Assembly: GCA_033026295.1 (NCBI GenBank)
Contig: CM065170.1
Location: 8,007,540-8,071,539, forward strand
Source of the DNA: Channa striata
Lineage: Eukaryota > Chordata > Actinopteri > Anabantiformes > Channidae
Length of the DNA: 64,000 bases
Reading direction: 5' to 3'
Part shown: one piece after another, positions 23,481-36,301 of the stretch
How positions within the stretch are numbered: position 1 is the first letter of the stretch
Layout: each line of letters begins with the position of its first letter
Made by a program: the position numbers and the translations under genes
The notes under the pieces: model-generated
Database searches by the model: none
The model's input: only the letters and a program-made list of their open reading frames with translations
What the model was told of the DNA's origin: nothing

Positions 23481-23509
23481 GGGACGGTGGGGGGGTGGGG
23501 GGGGTGGGA
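23481..23509 (+). promoter_or_regulatory. grik2: G-rich tract with quadruplex potential at the start of the grik2 3'UTR
   Basis: Begins 43 nt after the stop. It contains at least four runs of three or more G separated by single T (runs of 7, 8 and 3 G, the long runs being able to count twice), so the mRNA could fold as a G-quadruplex. Confidence 0.6.
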
Positions 23510-25126
23510 GCTAATGCTGACCGGGCCGCAGACTGAGATTAGCAGTCAAAACAGGATTCCTTTTGAACCCACTTGCTTATGTAGATAGATGTTTCCTGTG
23601 GAAATATAGATACCTGAGCAGTGTCACCTCACTGTGACGTTCATTTTTTGAGGGGAACTGGCAAAGAAGGACTCTTGGGTTGATAAAGTATGTAAATTTC
23701 AAAAAGATCCAAGCAGGTTAGGGACAAAACATAAGTCTAGTCCACACTAGAAGTTGACCTAAATACACACAGACGCACACATAAGACACGTATGCACACA
23801 CACACACGCACACACACACGCTCTCTCATCTTACACACTTGGAACCTGTGCGGAAGGGAAAGCTCTGTCGTGACAGTAACAAACAGACGTAGTTTTTCTG
23901 TTGATGTCAATGCCCTTTTGTCTTACCTCCATTTGTGTGTGAACCCATCGGCCCCTCCCTTCAGTGGCTTCACTTCCTTTCAGATGATCCGAACGAACAC
24001 TGAGCTCACGCAGACAAAGGGAACCGTAGTCGGTGCCAAATGGTTTACTATGAACTGATGTATAAAAGTGATATTTAGTTTGGACTCATCTATGCTGACC
24101 TTGTCGAATACTCATCGTTTTTTTTTTTTTTGTTTGTTTGTTTCTGTAATGCCTTTCTCGTGCCAAAGTTCTGCCATTGTAAAGAACTTTTTTGCCATGC
24201 CTATTATGTTCTAAGCCTCTAAAAAAGCAATGTACTGTCAAAGTCCTTCTTCACGTGCGTCATCACACGCAAGTCTGCAGTTTTCACTCTGTATCAGTCG
24301 TTGTTTAAAATGCAGGATTTCTACAAAAATGTTTGTTTTTGTACAAGAACAAGAAGTTTTGTATTACTTTGTATCATGGTAGCCATTCCTGTGGACGGAA
24401 TATGTAGCAGATACCAACTCAGCCCTCAGACAACGAGAACTCGGCGTGTGTGGGGCGTCAGACTCTGCTGTGTGCGGTTCATCTCTCTCATGATTCCGAC
24501 TTTCCGTTGTCGTTGTTTGTTTTTGCTTTTGTCTCTGTTTCTGGGGTTTGAGAGTCTCGTGGGGCCGACGTACTGTCTGGGGACAATGTGGTGGAAGTAC
24601 GAGTTGTGTTAAAGACAAATGTGCCTACGTGTTGTTGGCGCATTACATTTGAGCCAGACGAAAATGGGAAACGTGTGTCAGTCTTACCTTTAAATTAGTA
24701 AAAACCTATTATGTGAATTAGTTTAATTAAAACCGGGTGTTTTCAGACTTGATATGTATCCCTGCATTCATTGTGTCATGGATCATACACACTAAGCAGC
24801 ACAAATGACACGTTATAAAAACAACATGTCTGTCCTCGTCTGTTTTTGCTATTTATGTCATGATATTTCGTTTTACATCAGCGGATGTTTACTGTGCGTC
24901 CGATCCAAAATTAACCCCACATGGAGGTTTTAACGTTATTGATCGACAGATGTTAGAACACAAGTTAATAATAATGTTGTTGATTTATTTTTCTAAATCT
25001 GAAAACAATCTGCAGCAGGTGCACAGTAAGGCTTTCATATTCCCTATAGGAAAAAATATATTTTTAAAGAGTTTATTAGCAATTCGCTATTTCACCGAAA
25101 AACAAGAGGACCGATTTCTATAGTAC

Positions 25127-25132
25127 AATAAA
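25127..25132 (+). terminator. grik2: candidate grik2 poly(A) signal AATAAA
   Basis: Canonical hexamer 1.69 kb after the stop, followed within 30 nt by T/G-rich sequence (gatttgctttattcctg). An upstream ATTAAA at 24726-24731 could serve as an alternative site. Confidence 0.45.
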
Positions 25133-25150
25133 GGAAGATTTGCTTTATTC

Positions 25151-28100
25151 CTGAAAATCATTTGTAAAAAGTTGAAGCTGCTGGAATAACTTGTAGCTGT
25201 AGCAGAACTTTTGCACATATTTCAGAGAACATTACGTTTAGCAATCAGTAATCAACAAAAATGACTTGTGGATTTTCCACCTCACCACAAGCTCCATCCA
25301 TTAGACGTTCTCGTGTTTTCATCACGATCACATGACCTTCATCAGCAGGTGAAGTTTGCTCTGTCATAGCATTTTGTTGTCACTTTCAACCTTTAAGCCC
25401 ACGTGGACGAGAAAAGCCTTAAAGTGCTCGCAGCAAACTGAAACCTGAACATTTCCAGCTGGGCAGCTCCATCTACTGATGACAAATATGTGGTATGATT
25501 GAAGGCCTCGTTATGTTTACGAAATGGACCTGCTTGGACCGGTTTCTTCCAAAAGCCAGAGTGAACCCAGATCTTTTAAGGCACCTGTTGCGTCGCCTTT
25601 CTAAAAATCTCACCTTCACCCACCGGGGTGTGATGTCATTGACAGCCGGTGGCCTGATTGCGTGTCCACTAATTGTCTCCAGATGTGTGTTGTTTGTCTC
25701 ATCCGGGCCCACGGCGCGTCTTGTCTTCACATCCGTTCCGTGAGGCGTAGGTTCGCCACGTCACCGCCCCGTCCACCCACTCACTTTATTTCAAAGACGT
25801 GAAACACACAGACCTAGACGGGGCCCCACACCGGTGAAGACCTCTCTGCTGTCTGCTGTATGTGAAAGACTCTAGTAACGATTCATTTAACGTAACCACA
25901 TATACACACCGTGACATTTGACAGGGGAGACTGAAAACCGGAATTAAAAAAAAACCCTTGAAAATTGTTTGCATTCTATCAGTGCTGCTTGTCAGCTTAA
26001 GCCCAGCGGTGCAAGTTGAAGTGACTTGAACACCTGAAACGTTTATTAAGAGACGAGTGCGAGGGTTTGGCTGTCCCGTCAAAAACAAATATTGAGCTCA
26101 TGGAATTTGACATTGATGCAAGGTTTTACAAATAATGTCATTAAAATGTCATAATTGTATGGTTTTGCCTTTTTTTTTATTCATGCAACTTTTTCATGTT
26201 CTTCTGGTAACAAATGAACACGAGACAGGATAAGCATGGGTGTCTGGTTTTTAGATTGGATCGATGCCATCAAGCATAATGATGAGCATTATATCTTGCC
26301 GTATACTGAAATGTCAGGCTCATCTAATGGATTGAATGCCCAAAGACCTAATTTGTATTATATAAATGAATGCATTAGGAAATTGCTGAATTGTTAATCA
26401 AATCAGGATTGTAAGCATGTTGGTGACTGGTTGTTGGTGCATCTGTCCAGCTGGCCCTGTGCCGCTTTCTATGACCACGGAGTTTCTGAATTATTCCTCG
26501 GAGACTGCAGAAATCCAGATGACTGTAAGTATATCGAATTCCCAGTGACGCGCGGGAGCCGGCGCAGCCTGACAAAAGAGGCCTCAAGATTGTTCGGCGT
26601 CTTCTGACTCTCTCTGATTTTTCATTGTTTATTGTCGCTTCCCTCCCGCAGGCCACAGCAGGCGGTCGGACATGCTCTGGGATTCTGACAGGGTTTTTGT
26701 CGGAGCAATGACGAGAACTGTTTCCTGCTGCCGCCACGACGCGAATGGCCACCGTGTCTGCCCTCCAGATTGACAGGGAAGGTCGGAGCACGCGTCAGTG
26801 CGTTCAGAAGGGACAGTTTAGTCTGTCACACTTATTTCCATCATATTAAGTCCTCTTCCTCCCTTTACTAAGTGGTCATTGGAAAGGTATCCTTGGATAA
26901 CATCTTGTTCATTAGGCAATTAATGGCGGAGATAGCGTTGTGGACAGAAAATTGCTTTCTGAATGTGACTTTGGTTTGTCGCACAGATACGGGCTAATAG
27001 CACCTGCCAACGGACGGGTTTTGTGAGGGAGGAAATTTATTCCTCTGCTCATTTCCCGTAGAGTTTAATAATTCAGGATCACATATTAAGAATCGTTGTA
27101 AGCCCACAAGTTCTTGTGAAGTCAGTATATTAGGCCAGAGCATAAAGTGAGAGTATATAACTCTGTCAGAGAGTTTGCTCTTTATGTAGTGGCGTTTATT
27201 AACTTATTCATTCATAGTGTAGCATCGTGTTACTTATAGGCAATGATTATTATGCTTTACATTAGCATTTTTGCATCAACTCTGAGAAATTTTCTTTGTC
27301 AGGTGTTTTAAAAAGAGGGTTTGTGCACAAATATGAATGGGAGTCTTTTTAACCTTTGGTCTATAACAGGTGTCCATCATCTTATTGGAAATCTAGAAAG
27401 TTTCATGTTGTAGTAGTTAGTTTCTTTACACTCTTACCAACACACACAAAACTCTTGCCTCATGGAAAACACCTGCGTCTCATGGCCACAGCTGATTTAT
27501 GCTCTAGAATACTCAAATACATTTGGTGAGGTTTTCTTTTTTTTTTCTACATAGATTTCGGGGCTTGTCCGCTTGTAACACACGGTAGACGACATCTTTG
27601 TCTGGCCGGGTCTGCAGGGTGTGATCTGAAAATCTCAAGCAAAGTCAGTGTCGCAGGCACAGAGCAATTTCTACAAGCAAAACAGCCTTTGATCATTATT
27701 TCACTAAAAAGCATATTCAATGTGATTTTGGGTACAGCAGGTTCCCATTTGGGGGTTTTCATGAAATGTCTCAGCAGCTATTGGTTGGAATTATATGAAA
27801 TTTGCTTCAGACATTGTCTCCTGTAATAACCCTGATTCCCCGACTTTTAAAGCTTAAAATTAAAGTGTAATTTGTCCAGCACTTATGACTACATGGGCCG
27901 CACATGCTAAACTCCTCACTCCTCTGTCAGCCGCAGGCATTAACTACACCAAGATGTCAGACATGCGTGTCTTTGATTGTTGCCAACTTGGTTATAAAAT
28001 CATAATTGTCCACAAAAGTCTATGGATTTGAATGTAAATCACATGTACAGTATCAGGGCAGCTCGGCAGCGTTTGTGTAGATGTGTGGGTTAAAGTGACT

Positions 28101-31100
28101 CTCTGCAACTACTTGTTGCTTCCAAACAAAAAGGTTCAATAATTTAACATCTCTTTATTTGCTGTCCCTCTGGTCTGAAGCAATCACCGATTCCTGGCGT
28201 GGCCCGTGTAAATAATTTAATGATTTGTCACCATGTGGCTCATATCAACAAAGCCACCAGCAATTTTTGGTGCAATATTCCGCCCGCGGTAGATGATTCG
28301 CCCTTCTGTAGATATTTCAGGTCTCGAAATGAGCTTTGACTCCTTTCTGTGGAGTTCAGCATGTATAATATGAAATCCTGGGGAAATGCAATAAAAGGGG
28401 AATTGCGGTAGCCGGCTGAGCTGAGCAGGCGTTGTTGGTGGAAAAGTGATGATTTGGTATGCGTCAGGATCTTGCCCAGCAGTGGCATGTGTCTTCCCAG
28501 AGATAGCACAGACGGGGGGGGGGGCGGGGTTGTATTGGAAGAACCATTGGCCCCGCACAAAGAAATCTAATGGTCTTACAGGAACTAAGTGCATTATCTC
28601 TGCGAGCGTGTTTGCATGTAGCCGCCACCTGTACGTGGATTTCTCCAGTCGCACATGTGCCCAGGGGGGACAAACCCCGTTTTGACTGCAAATGAATTTC
28701 AATTTGAAGAAGTGATCTTTTGTGTCATGTAGCAATTCGTTTGGATGCGGTTTTCTGTCTGAGTGTTTTCTCCCAGTGGCAGATGTGTTGTGGTGGGAGG
28801 CAGCTGCAGAATGGAGAAGCACAGCTTGCTAAGTGATTCACCCTGCTCCAGGCATCTCCGTTACCCCATGAGTCTTTTCACTGACAATGTTTTCATTTCT
28901 ATTTGCTTTATGTGTAACTAGGATGGTGGGCTCGATGCTGTGACAGCTCTGTCAGAAAAATGACAGTGCCGGTTGTCTCTTCGAGCCGGGGTGAGAAAAA
29001 CTAATGGGATGTTCGGAGGCTATTTCATTTTCGTGACCCGCTCTGCACTCGTCCCGAGAAAAACAAGGTGAATATGACACCCGGTCGCGTTTTAAGACGG
29101 ACACGCTGATGGTACTCAGTCTGATCATCCCCAGATTGATGCTGCAAATGAGCTTGGCGTCTGATGACATCTGCTGTGTCTTTACGCGCACACTGGAAAT
29201 AACAGCGTTGAACCAGTCACATCTCTTGACGGGGGAATCGCTGTTTTGTTCACTGCTGTCAAATAGCACTCGCGTTCCTCACCAAAATCTCCCATTAGGT
29301 TCTCTCAAACAAATGTTCTCATCCCCCTCTCCCCCTCTCCCCCTGCCTTTGAGTCATTCATACTGTTGATTCCACCTCTGGAGGAATACATCAGGCATAA
29401 CGCCTTTTTTTCATCACGGCAGCAGCTTTAAAGTAATTTTCCTCCTCTCATAGGGAGCCAAATGGAGACGAGAAGATGTCGATTCTCTCATCTCTTTCTC
29501 TGTCCCCTTTGATCTCTTTCAATGTGAATTCCCAATGCACGGAAAGTAAATGGGATTTTTTTTTTTCCCGTCTTTTTCTGGAGCGTGGTTGATCATACAA
29601 AATTGACCAGAAATGACTCCTAATGACCCCTGTGTTTTACTCCGAGAGAATACCCCCCAAAAAAACACACTCCTGGCTATCATTACACATAGTGCATTTT
29701 AATGACGGATGAATAATTCAGGGTGCACTTGTAGATATAATATCCCCGTGTGCTGACGCTGTGAACATCTTTATAGAGGCATGGCCATCTGCGTGCGTGG
29801 TTTTGGCGACGAGCAGGGTCGTGCGCGGAAGGAAAAAAGGGGCTTTCGACAGTGTCCGCATGCCAGTGTGTGTTGTCGCCGCATTAACAGGCCGCAACTG
29901 TGATTTATCTTGTATTCCCAGTGTCGGAGCCCCCTCTATCTCACAGGAAAGGTTAAAGCATACAGCCTGGAGGCAGGACTACAAAGGTCAACATGCAGTT
30001 TAGGAATGAGCAATAGGATGATAGAAGGAGAAAGATGGAGAAGAAAAGCAGTCCACTCCTCGACCGACCCTGCGTACCGCCACCGACATCCTCCAAAGAC
30101 TCATTGTGCAGTTTGCACTATTTATGCCTTAGTGCTTTCTATCCTTTCTCCTCTGTCCTTCTTCTTCTTCTTCTTCTTCTTATCCGAGCTTCCCCGTGAT
30201 ACCTCCAATATCGGGCGCCGTAAAAATAGCTGACCTTGACTAAGCCATCTCCAGAGATGGTGCGTGAAAAGACTGGGGGGAGCCGTGTGTGGAAAAGGAT
30301 GGTGGGTAACAAAGGGAAACTGTAAACAAAAGGGATTTATTTAATGGAGCCCCTCAAGCCTCGATGCGCTTAGGACAGAGACGGAGAGAGAGAGAGAGAA
30401 AGAGACAGCTGGTTATAAAAAGGGAGGCGCTGGGCCGTTAAAGAGGCGCAGCAGAATGGAGAGAGGGCCGTGAAGACACACCGGTGTCTTTGGTGAGTCA
30501 GATGTGTTGAGGTGATTAATCTGCTTTGGCTGTGTCCTTCACAGGCCTGGGGAAAGGGGGAGGGGGGGGACAATGGAACTGTGGCACTAGGTTTCCCCCT
30601 AGTGGACGGAAGGGAGACCTGTTCACCCTGACCTCATGTCATCGCTTACTTCTGGTTTCAGTGACTTGTAGATGATGTGACTGATGTTTCTGACTATTTC
30701 TCATCAGGTAGATGGAGAATTACAAAGATGACACTTCACTCAAGGTGAAACATGCAAAGTGGACAAGATTCAAAAGAGCCGGGGTTCTAAAGGTTCTCAT
30801 GAAATCGAGCAGCACAAGATTTTTTTATATATTTAAAATGTCGTGCCCTGTATATCCATGTGATCAAATCTCAAAGGGACGTCTTCTAACTAATTAAGAG
30901 ATGTCTGATATACATAATTGTAGTAACAACTGAATCCAGCCAATGATCTTATTTTAAATGATCTCATTGCCCTAAATGATAAAGCAGTGATCCAAATTAT
31001 TGTCAATTAATTTTCACATTCTTCAACTACTCAAAAAATTCCTATTACTAGATGTTTTCTAGTTCATGTTTTCTTGAGCTTAGATTCAAACTGAGTTTGG

Positions 31101-32898
31101 AGGACAAAAACTGATATTTTTTAATATGTCTTCAGTGTTGGCCTTCAGTTCATTGGTTTGGCTCTGGGCTTTTATTTTGATAAAGACCCCCGCCATAGGT
31201 ATTGAAGCTGATGGGAAATTTAATAGAAAAATAAGCAAAGGCCTTTAGGAGTGACACTGACCTAATGTCAACACTAATTTTCCTCTGGCTTTGGCAATCT
31301 AGTCTTTCTAGCATTATAGAAATTGCTGGGTTAAGGTTTGGTCCAGCATTAACATTACGATCCGGCTCAAGGTTTGACTCAAAGGTGCAGAATGTTAGGG
31401 GGTCTGCGTACGAGCAAGAAGAGGAGAATGGGTCTTTTTAAAAAGCACTCCTTTCATTTAGAATCAACACTAATTGTACTTTTGAACAAAAATTCTGCTC
31501 TCAACATTGTGGCGTCTCCGAACAATTACACTAATCACGCTGCCTCAGATGCTGCCTACTGAAGGTCAAGAGGTTCAAGAAAGAGAACCGGGGCCAAAGA
31601 GCCAGCAGCCCAAGCCCCAGAAAGTTTTCTGAATAAACTGCAATTTTATAGAAATTATTTGACATTTTACAAAATAAAAGCTACAGATAATATGTATAGA
31701 ATTTCTTAAATACCCTGTCAAAAATGTTCCTTTTAATTACGTGACACGGGCAGAGCGTCTAATGGTTTTTATTTATAGGGCAAGTTTCAAAAAGAACCCG
31801 ACACCCCCATAATGAAACTGTCAGTAAACACCCAACTCCACAGTTGGAAGAGCATTTCCGAATATGAAATACACAAAGAATGTCCACACAAGAATCCAAT
31901 CACTTCAGTGTCTGGTAAGAAATTATACATACTTTAATGCCAATATAATATGTTTATTTTCCAATCAGGTAAAACATTTAAGACATAATTAAAAATCCAA
32001 TCCAAGGTTCACAGAAATAAAAAAAAGGCAGTATGCTTACATTGGGGCTAAAATAAATGAGTGATATGCACGTAGAAGAATTAATTTTTTGTTTTTTTTT
32101 CCCCCCCATTCAAAAGCAATCAGTGCTTGGCTCGTCGATGTGCTCCAGACACGGAGCTCACAGAAGACTCCCACTGGCCACGGTGAACAGAGTAACACAA
32201 AAACACAAGAAACGTGAGGCTTTTCGAGGTATCTGCACTTAAAACTGCCTTGGTTTGGATTTCTAGGTCCTTTAGAGGTTCGCTCTTCTAGTCAGATTTC
32301 ACCAACGTACATATAATATGAATCTGACATAATACAGTTCAGTAAAAAAAAAAAAAAACAAAGAGGTCAATCATCCCCTACATTGTTCCTCCAGTCAAGG
32401 CAAATCACAGAGCGGCCGACCAAGGCAGCGGTTGAGGTAAGTGAACTTCTGTCCGTCTGCAGTCTCCCCCCTAAACCAGCATCGCGTGGTACGTGTGAGA
32501 ACGACTGCTGAGGTTTCCCTGTGTGGGATCATGGCATAGTACATCCTGACTGTCTCCGAAGGCGTTTGTGTCGTTATTAAGGATAATTCAACATTTTGGC
32601 TTCGATGTTTGACTTTCATTTCGTTCTTGGGTTGCTGAGATAGTCTTTGGACCCGGTGTGCATGGATTTTATTGTTTATTTCGTTTAAACTTGTGTACAC
32701 ACTCATAACAGTCTTTTTCTTCAATTATTCAAATCCATTTGCATGAAGTTGGTGATGATTATGATGAAACATCAGCATTTTACATGTGTTTGTTTTTCCA
32801 ACTTTTCAAATAAACTGGAAGTTTAAAATGCTCTTTTAAGGTTTACAAAAGATTTAATAATTTACCTGAATTGTCTAAAAAGTAGAACGCCATCAAGC
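25151..32898. other. intergenic region between the convergent grik2 and lin28b 3' ends
   Basis: No coding gene recognised. Human HACE1, which lies between GRIK2 and LIN28B, is not visible. The longest open frame (28217-28822, minus, 201 codons) has no domain or codon pattern that supports a gene. Several complex, non-repetitive stretches (26400-26800, 28200-28850, 28950-29300, 29700-30120) are candidates for conserved non-coding elements. A (CTT)n run is at 30157-30181 and a near-CTCF motif at 30592-30605. Confidence 0.7.
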
Positions 32899-33515
32899 CT
32901 AAAGCAGAAGTTTGACATTTTTGCCGTCTACGCCGGTTAGCTTAGCTTAGCTTAGCACGACGGCTGGAAAACAGCCCTCGTGGTTCTGTTCAGTTCTAGG
33001 TTGTGCTTCTCATGTTTTCACCATTAATTTCTCTGGAAAAAACTAGGTCCGATAAAACAACGTCTATTGTTCTATTTCTACAATCCCCCAAAGACTCTTC
33101 TAACCATCTGGATGAAAAAAAATATTCCATCCAATTGACATTATAAATGAATCTTTGCTCCTTTTTTAAGGACCTACTGTGGACTAACAAGCTGCTTGGC
33201 TTGACAATTTGTTTTGTTAAGAAAAAGATGCACAACTTGATGAATGGGATTAAAAATATTATTAATCATTAAGATTCTAAGAAAATACTTTGGGGGATCC
33301 GGGAATATCGTCAGTGTTCTCTGTGGCCAGGTTCTATGTAAATCTTCATGCCAGCAGCTGCTTGTTTAACTGCACAGAAAATGAAATCCAGCCTGTGGGC
33401 GTCTCTAACGCCAACTAATAAAAATATCCTCAGCTAACCAACTCTGAGGATGAGACATGACAGGGATAGAAAACAAACAAGGATATTTCCCCAAAATGTC
33501 AAACTGCCCCTTTAA
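32899..33515. mobile_element. degraded MITE-like DNA element with terminal inverted repeats
   Basis: About 610 bp bounded by agtttgacatttt (32909-32921) and its exact complement aaaatgtcaaact (33493-33505), with further imperfect pairing outward (taaag against ctttaa). Near the left end is a (TTAGC)4 run followed by gctggaaaacag, a pattern I recall from a common teleost non-autonomous repeat. No transposase is encoded. Confidence 0.6.
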
Positions 33516-34073
33516 CACCTGACAGCTTTAGACATACACGCTTTTCACAAAAGAGCAATAAAATCTGGCAAATTTCAAAAAGTCTCGTATAGAAGTTTGC
33601 AGAGAGTAAAAAAAAAAAAAAAGGCAATCACTTTCAAGACCACAACGATTGAATTATCCCTTCAGCTCTGCACCATTTCTTACGTTATTAAAGATTTAAT
33701 CAAACATTTTTAAATAAATATTACGATCGTTGTAACACTGTGTCGTCTGAGCGATCTTTTCTACAATGCCTTTAAACACTACATGCCGCCTTATGCAACT
33801 TTCTTTTATGATTGCGTGGATGAGACACGTTGCTCAGCTCACCCAAGCACGACTGACATAAGAAAAGTATGACAATATTAATAAACAGTTTACTAATTTG
33901 TTATCCTACATGCAGCCTTCACAAACCATTTAATTATTACTAATTTTAGGTGATTATTTGAGACGGTTTCTTGGCCGCGTCAAATACTGAACAGGACAAT
34001 AAACATGAGATCAATCAGTAGTTACATTGATTGGAAGAAAATATAAAGCTACTAACAACAATATCACTATTTT

Positions 34074-34079
34074 TTTATT
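34074..34079 (-). terminator. lin28b: candidate lin28b poly(A) signal
   Basis: AATAAA on the minus strand, 3.57 kb after the stop, which is close to the length of mammalian LIN28B 3'UTRs as I recall them. Other TTTATT-complement hexamers exist nearby, so the choice is uncertain. Confidence 0.3.
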
Positions 34080-35009
34080 TTTTTTTTTACCGTGGTCATG
34101 TATTTTGTTCGTGACTCTGTGTGTGTCCCCACCGCAACGTAGTGATCCTTTTAGCTGAATGTAATACTGCACTCAAACGCAAAACCAATCTTTAATCTCA
34201 TGAGTTAGTTTTTTTTTTATAAAGTACTGATAACAATATTTATCTCCATAAACATTTTTAGATTAACGTCTATGCAATATCACCATTAGTACAAAAATCT
34301 ATTCATGTTAACTGTTAACAATGCCATTCTAAACTACAAATGTAGAAAGGGCATTTTCTCCAAACCACAAAGTTTCAGATTATCTGAGGCTGTAAAAAAA
34401 AGGCAAACAAAGGCCTTGGAGCCCAAAAACAGAAGAAAATATCTATTTGGTAACAGGGTCCGACAAACATAACAGAGATAGGCACTCCTTGTGCGAAGTA
34501 CAATCCTATTCTTCTCCAGCGTGAGCCCATCACATCAAGTGGTTACAAAAGAAATGCTTATGAATAATACTTACGGATTAAAAACAACAGTCAAATGTCT
34601 TTTTAAAATGTGTTCATGTGGAAATGTCAAATATTTAACATGTATATAACTATCCCAACAAACTGAGGTAAACTCGCTGGCTGTCTGCAGCTAAGTGATG
34701 AGTGTCTACTGACAGAATAACGGAGCTGGCAGCGAAACGTCACCCTGGATGCGTGAGAACAAACGCGCCCGTTCAGGGAAAAAACCTCCGGTATCACTTT
34801 CAAAAAAAAAAGGGGCTTTGATTGTAAGATATATTTGGAGTCACAAGCGAAGAGTCGATTCAGAGCTGATTCGTCGAAAAATGCCCTGCGACTCTAGTGC
34901 GACGAGTGGCAATTTAATTTAAAAAAAAAGAACTGCACGGGGGGGAAAAGGAGAAAGGGGCAGGGGGGGGCTGGGAGGAGGCAAGGAGTTTGTGAAGGAG
35001 CAGTGAATA

Positions 35010-35033
35010 TGAGGTAGGTTTTTGCTGTAAACA
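35010..35033 (-). promoter_or_regulatory. lin28b: adjacent let-7 (35010-35017) and miR-30 (35026-35033) 8-mer target sites
   Basis: The sense strand reads tgtttaca, the miR-30 8-mer, then eight bases later ctacctca, the let-7 8-mer. Sites this close can act cooperatively. Confidence 0.5.
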
Positions 35034-35239
35034 AAATTTAAAAAAGAGGTTTTTGCAGTAAGAAAAGAAAGAAACTCATCAAATCTGGAAAGGAAGACCA
35101 GGGAGTCTGTGGCAACAGTAGGGAACTTCTCACACAACACCTCAGTACAACAGAAACCTACAGTTAATCAAACAAGCTCATCAAAAAAAGAAAAAAAACA
35201 TACATAACAAAAAGAAATGCACAACTATGTATAACTCAA

Positions 35240-35246
35240 GAGGTAG
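35240..35246 (-). promoter_or_regulatory. lin28b: let-7 7-mer target site, lin28b 3'UTR
   Basis: The sense strand reads ctacctc, a 7-mer-m8 let-7 match. The plus strand gaggtagttg resembles let-7 itself but has no hairpin partner. Confidence 0.4.
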
Positions 35247-35371
35247 TTGCTAATATCAGTACATGAATCGGTTACATACATATCTTCACCATTGCTTAAC
35301 AGAGTTTGTTGATTAAGTCAGTGGATGATTCCCAAAAGAATAAAATACACTTTTTTTTTTTTTTGGTTAAT

Positions 35372-35379
35372 TCCCTGAG
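35372..35379 (-). promoter_or_regulatory. lin28b: miR-125/lin-4 8-mer target site, lin28b 3'UTR
   Basis: The sense strand reads ctcaggga, the full 8-mer for miR-125. The plus strand matches the first nine bases of miR-125 (tccctgaga). miR-125/lin-4 control of lin-28 is ancient. Confidence 0.55.
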
Positions 35380-35725
35380 AACAGTTCATCATCCTGAGAG
35401 GAATTGTATGTAAAAATGTAAAAATACATCATACAAAAAGATGTTGTTTCCATAGAGAGTTGAGCATGGGCTGTGCTCCTTCTGTGGTTTGGTCATTCAC
35501 TTGTTTTCCTGTCATGCTGCATTGTTGAGATTTGATTTTTAACGCACGCACACATTCAAAAAGCTGTATGTTAAACAAACAAAACAAAACAAAAAAAAAA
35601 CAAAACAAAAAAAAAAGACAGCGTTGCGCTTTCAGCAATAAGTCCCCCTTATTCTGAAAGAGTGCAGACAGCAAGCACTTCAGTAACTCTTAACTTTAAA
35701 TGCCTTCAAAAAAATAAAGCAAAAC

Positions 35726-35733
35726 TCTTTGGT
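35726..35733 (-). promoter_or_regulatory. lin28b: miR-9 8-mer target site, lin28b 3'UTR
   Basis: The sense strand reads accaaaga, complementary to the miR-9 seed including position 1. miR-9 repression of Lin28 is established in mammals. Depends on the UTR reaching this point. Confidence 0.4.
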
Positions 35734-35994
35734 ATAGAAATATACCAAATAAAAGTTGCTTGTCTACTTAGAGCTTTTAAAAAACACACAAGCTAGATAG
35801 ATATCATCATACAAAGTTATTTGATTTGTCACAACATTAAGATACAACTCCAAAGTGACCTGACGTGAACTTTGCGAGGAGTCGACTTCAGATAAGCTCT
35901 TTTCACATTCAATATGGTCAGAGAAGAGTTGTTAGGTCACAAGTAAGTGCCACTAAAGCCACGCTCGGGATTCAAGTTGTACCAAAAAGCAGCA

Positions 35995-36022
35995 CTCTCT
36001 CTCTCTCTCTCTCTCTCTCTCT
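35995..36022. repeat. (CT)14 microsatellite
   Basis: Pure CT run directly before the CpG-rich patch at 36035-36301. Confidence 0.97.
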
Positions 36023-36034
36023 TCAGTGAGTCTG

Positions 36035-36301
36035 AAGCAGCGGCGGCAGCAGCGGCGGCGATTGGCGTCTCATCCCGAAAGAGGAATGAGCATCGCCTGG
36101 CCGGTGCTGACTAACAAATGGTAGGCACAGATGGAAGAGGAACAGGTTGGTTCGATCTTACTCTGACACGACCGGGAGAGCCGGGCGGCTCCGCGTTTTG
36201 TGACATTCGCTCCCGAGTGGAACCGAGCGGCGAGGTATTAAGGTGGAGAGCAGCTGCGATGATACCGCGACGGCGGCCGAAGCGGACCGAGAATTAAAAC
36301 G
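36035..36301 (+). promoter_or_regulatory. CpG-rich patch ending in a consensus splice donor on the plus strand
   Basis: After a (CT)14 run (35995-36022) the DNA is rich in CG (gcggcggcag-like triplets, cgcgacggcggccg) and ends attaaaacg followed by gtgagt at 36302. It looks like a promoter-proximal first exon transcribed antisense to lin28b, but no downstream exon is identified. Confidence 0.35.

Larger units (their letters stand above)
23439..25150 (+). other. grik2: grik2 3'UTR (end estimated)
   Basis: Follows the TGA directly. Candidate poly(A) signals are ATTAAA at 24726-24731 and AATAAA at 25127-25132; the latter is followed by T-rich sequence and gives a 1.7-kb UTR. Contains a G-rich tract at 23481-23509, CA runs at 23792-23820 and a poly-T run at 24119-24131. 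The exact end needs transcript data. Confidence 0.5.

Noticed and set aside
28217..28822. 201-codon open frame on the minus strand in the grik2-lin28b interval
   Set aside because: No recognisable domain, no convincing splice or promoter context, and the plus strand is also partly open. More likely a composition effect or conserved non-coding DNA.
35239..35250. A let-7 microRNA gene on the plus strand (gaggtagttg)
   Set aside because: No complementary arm ending in a ctatac-like star sequence within 80 nt, so no hairpin. Better read as a let-7 target on the opposite strand.
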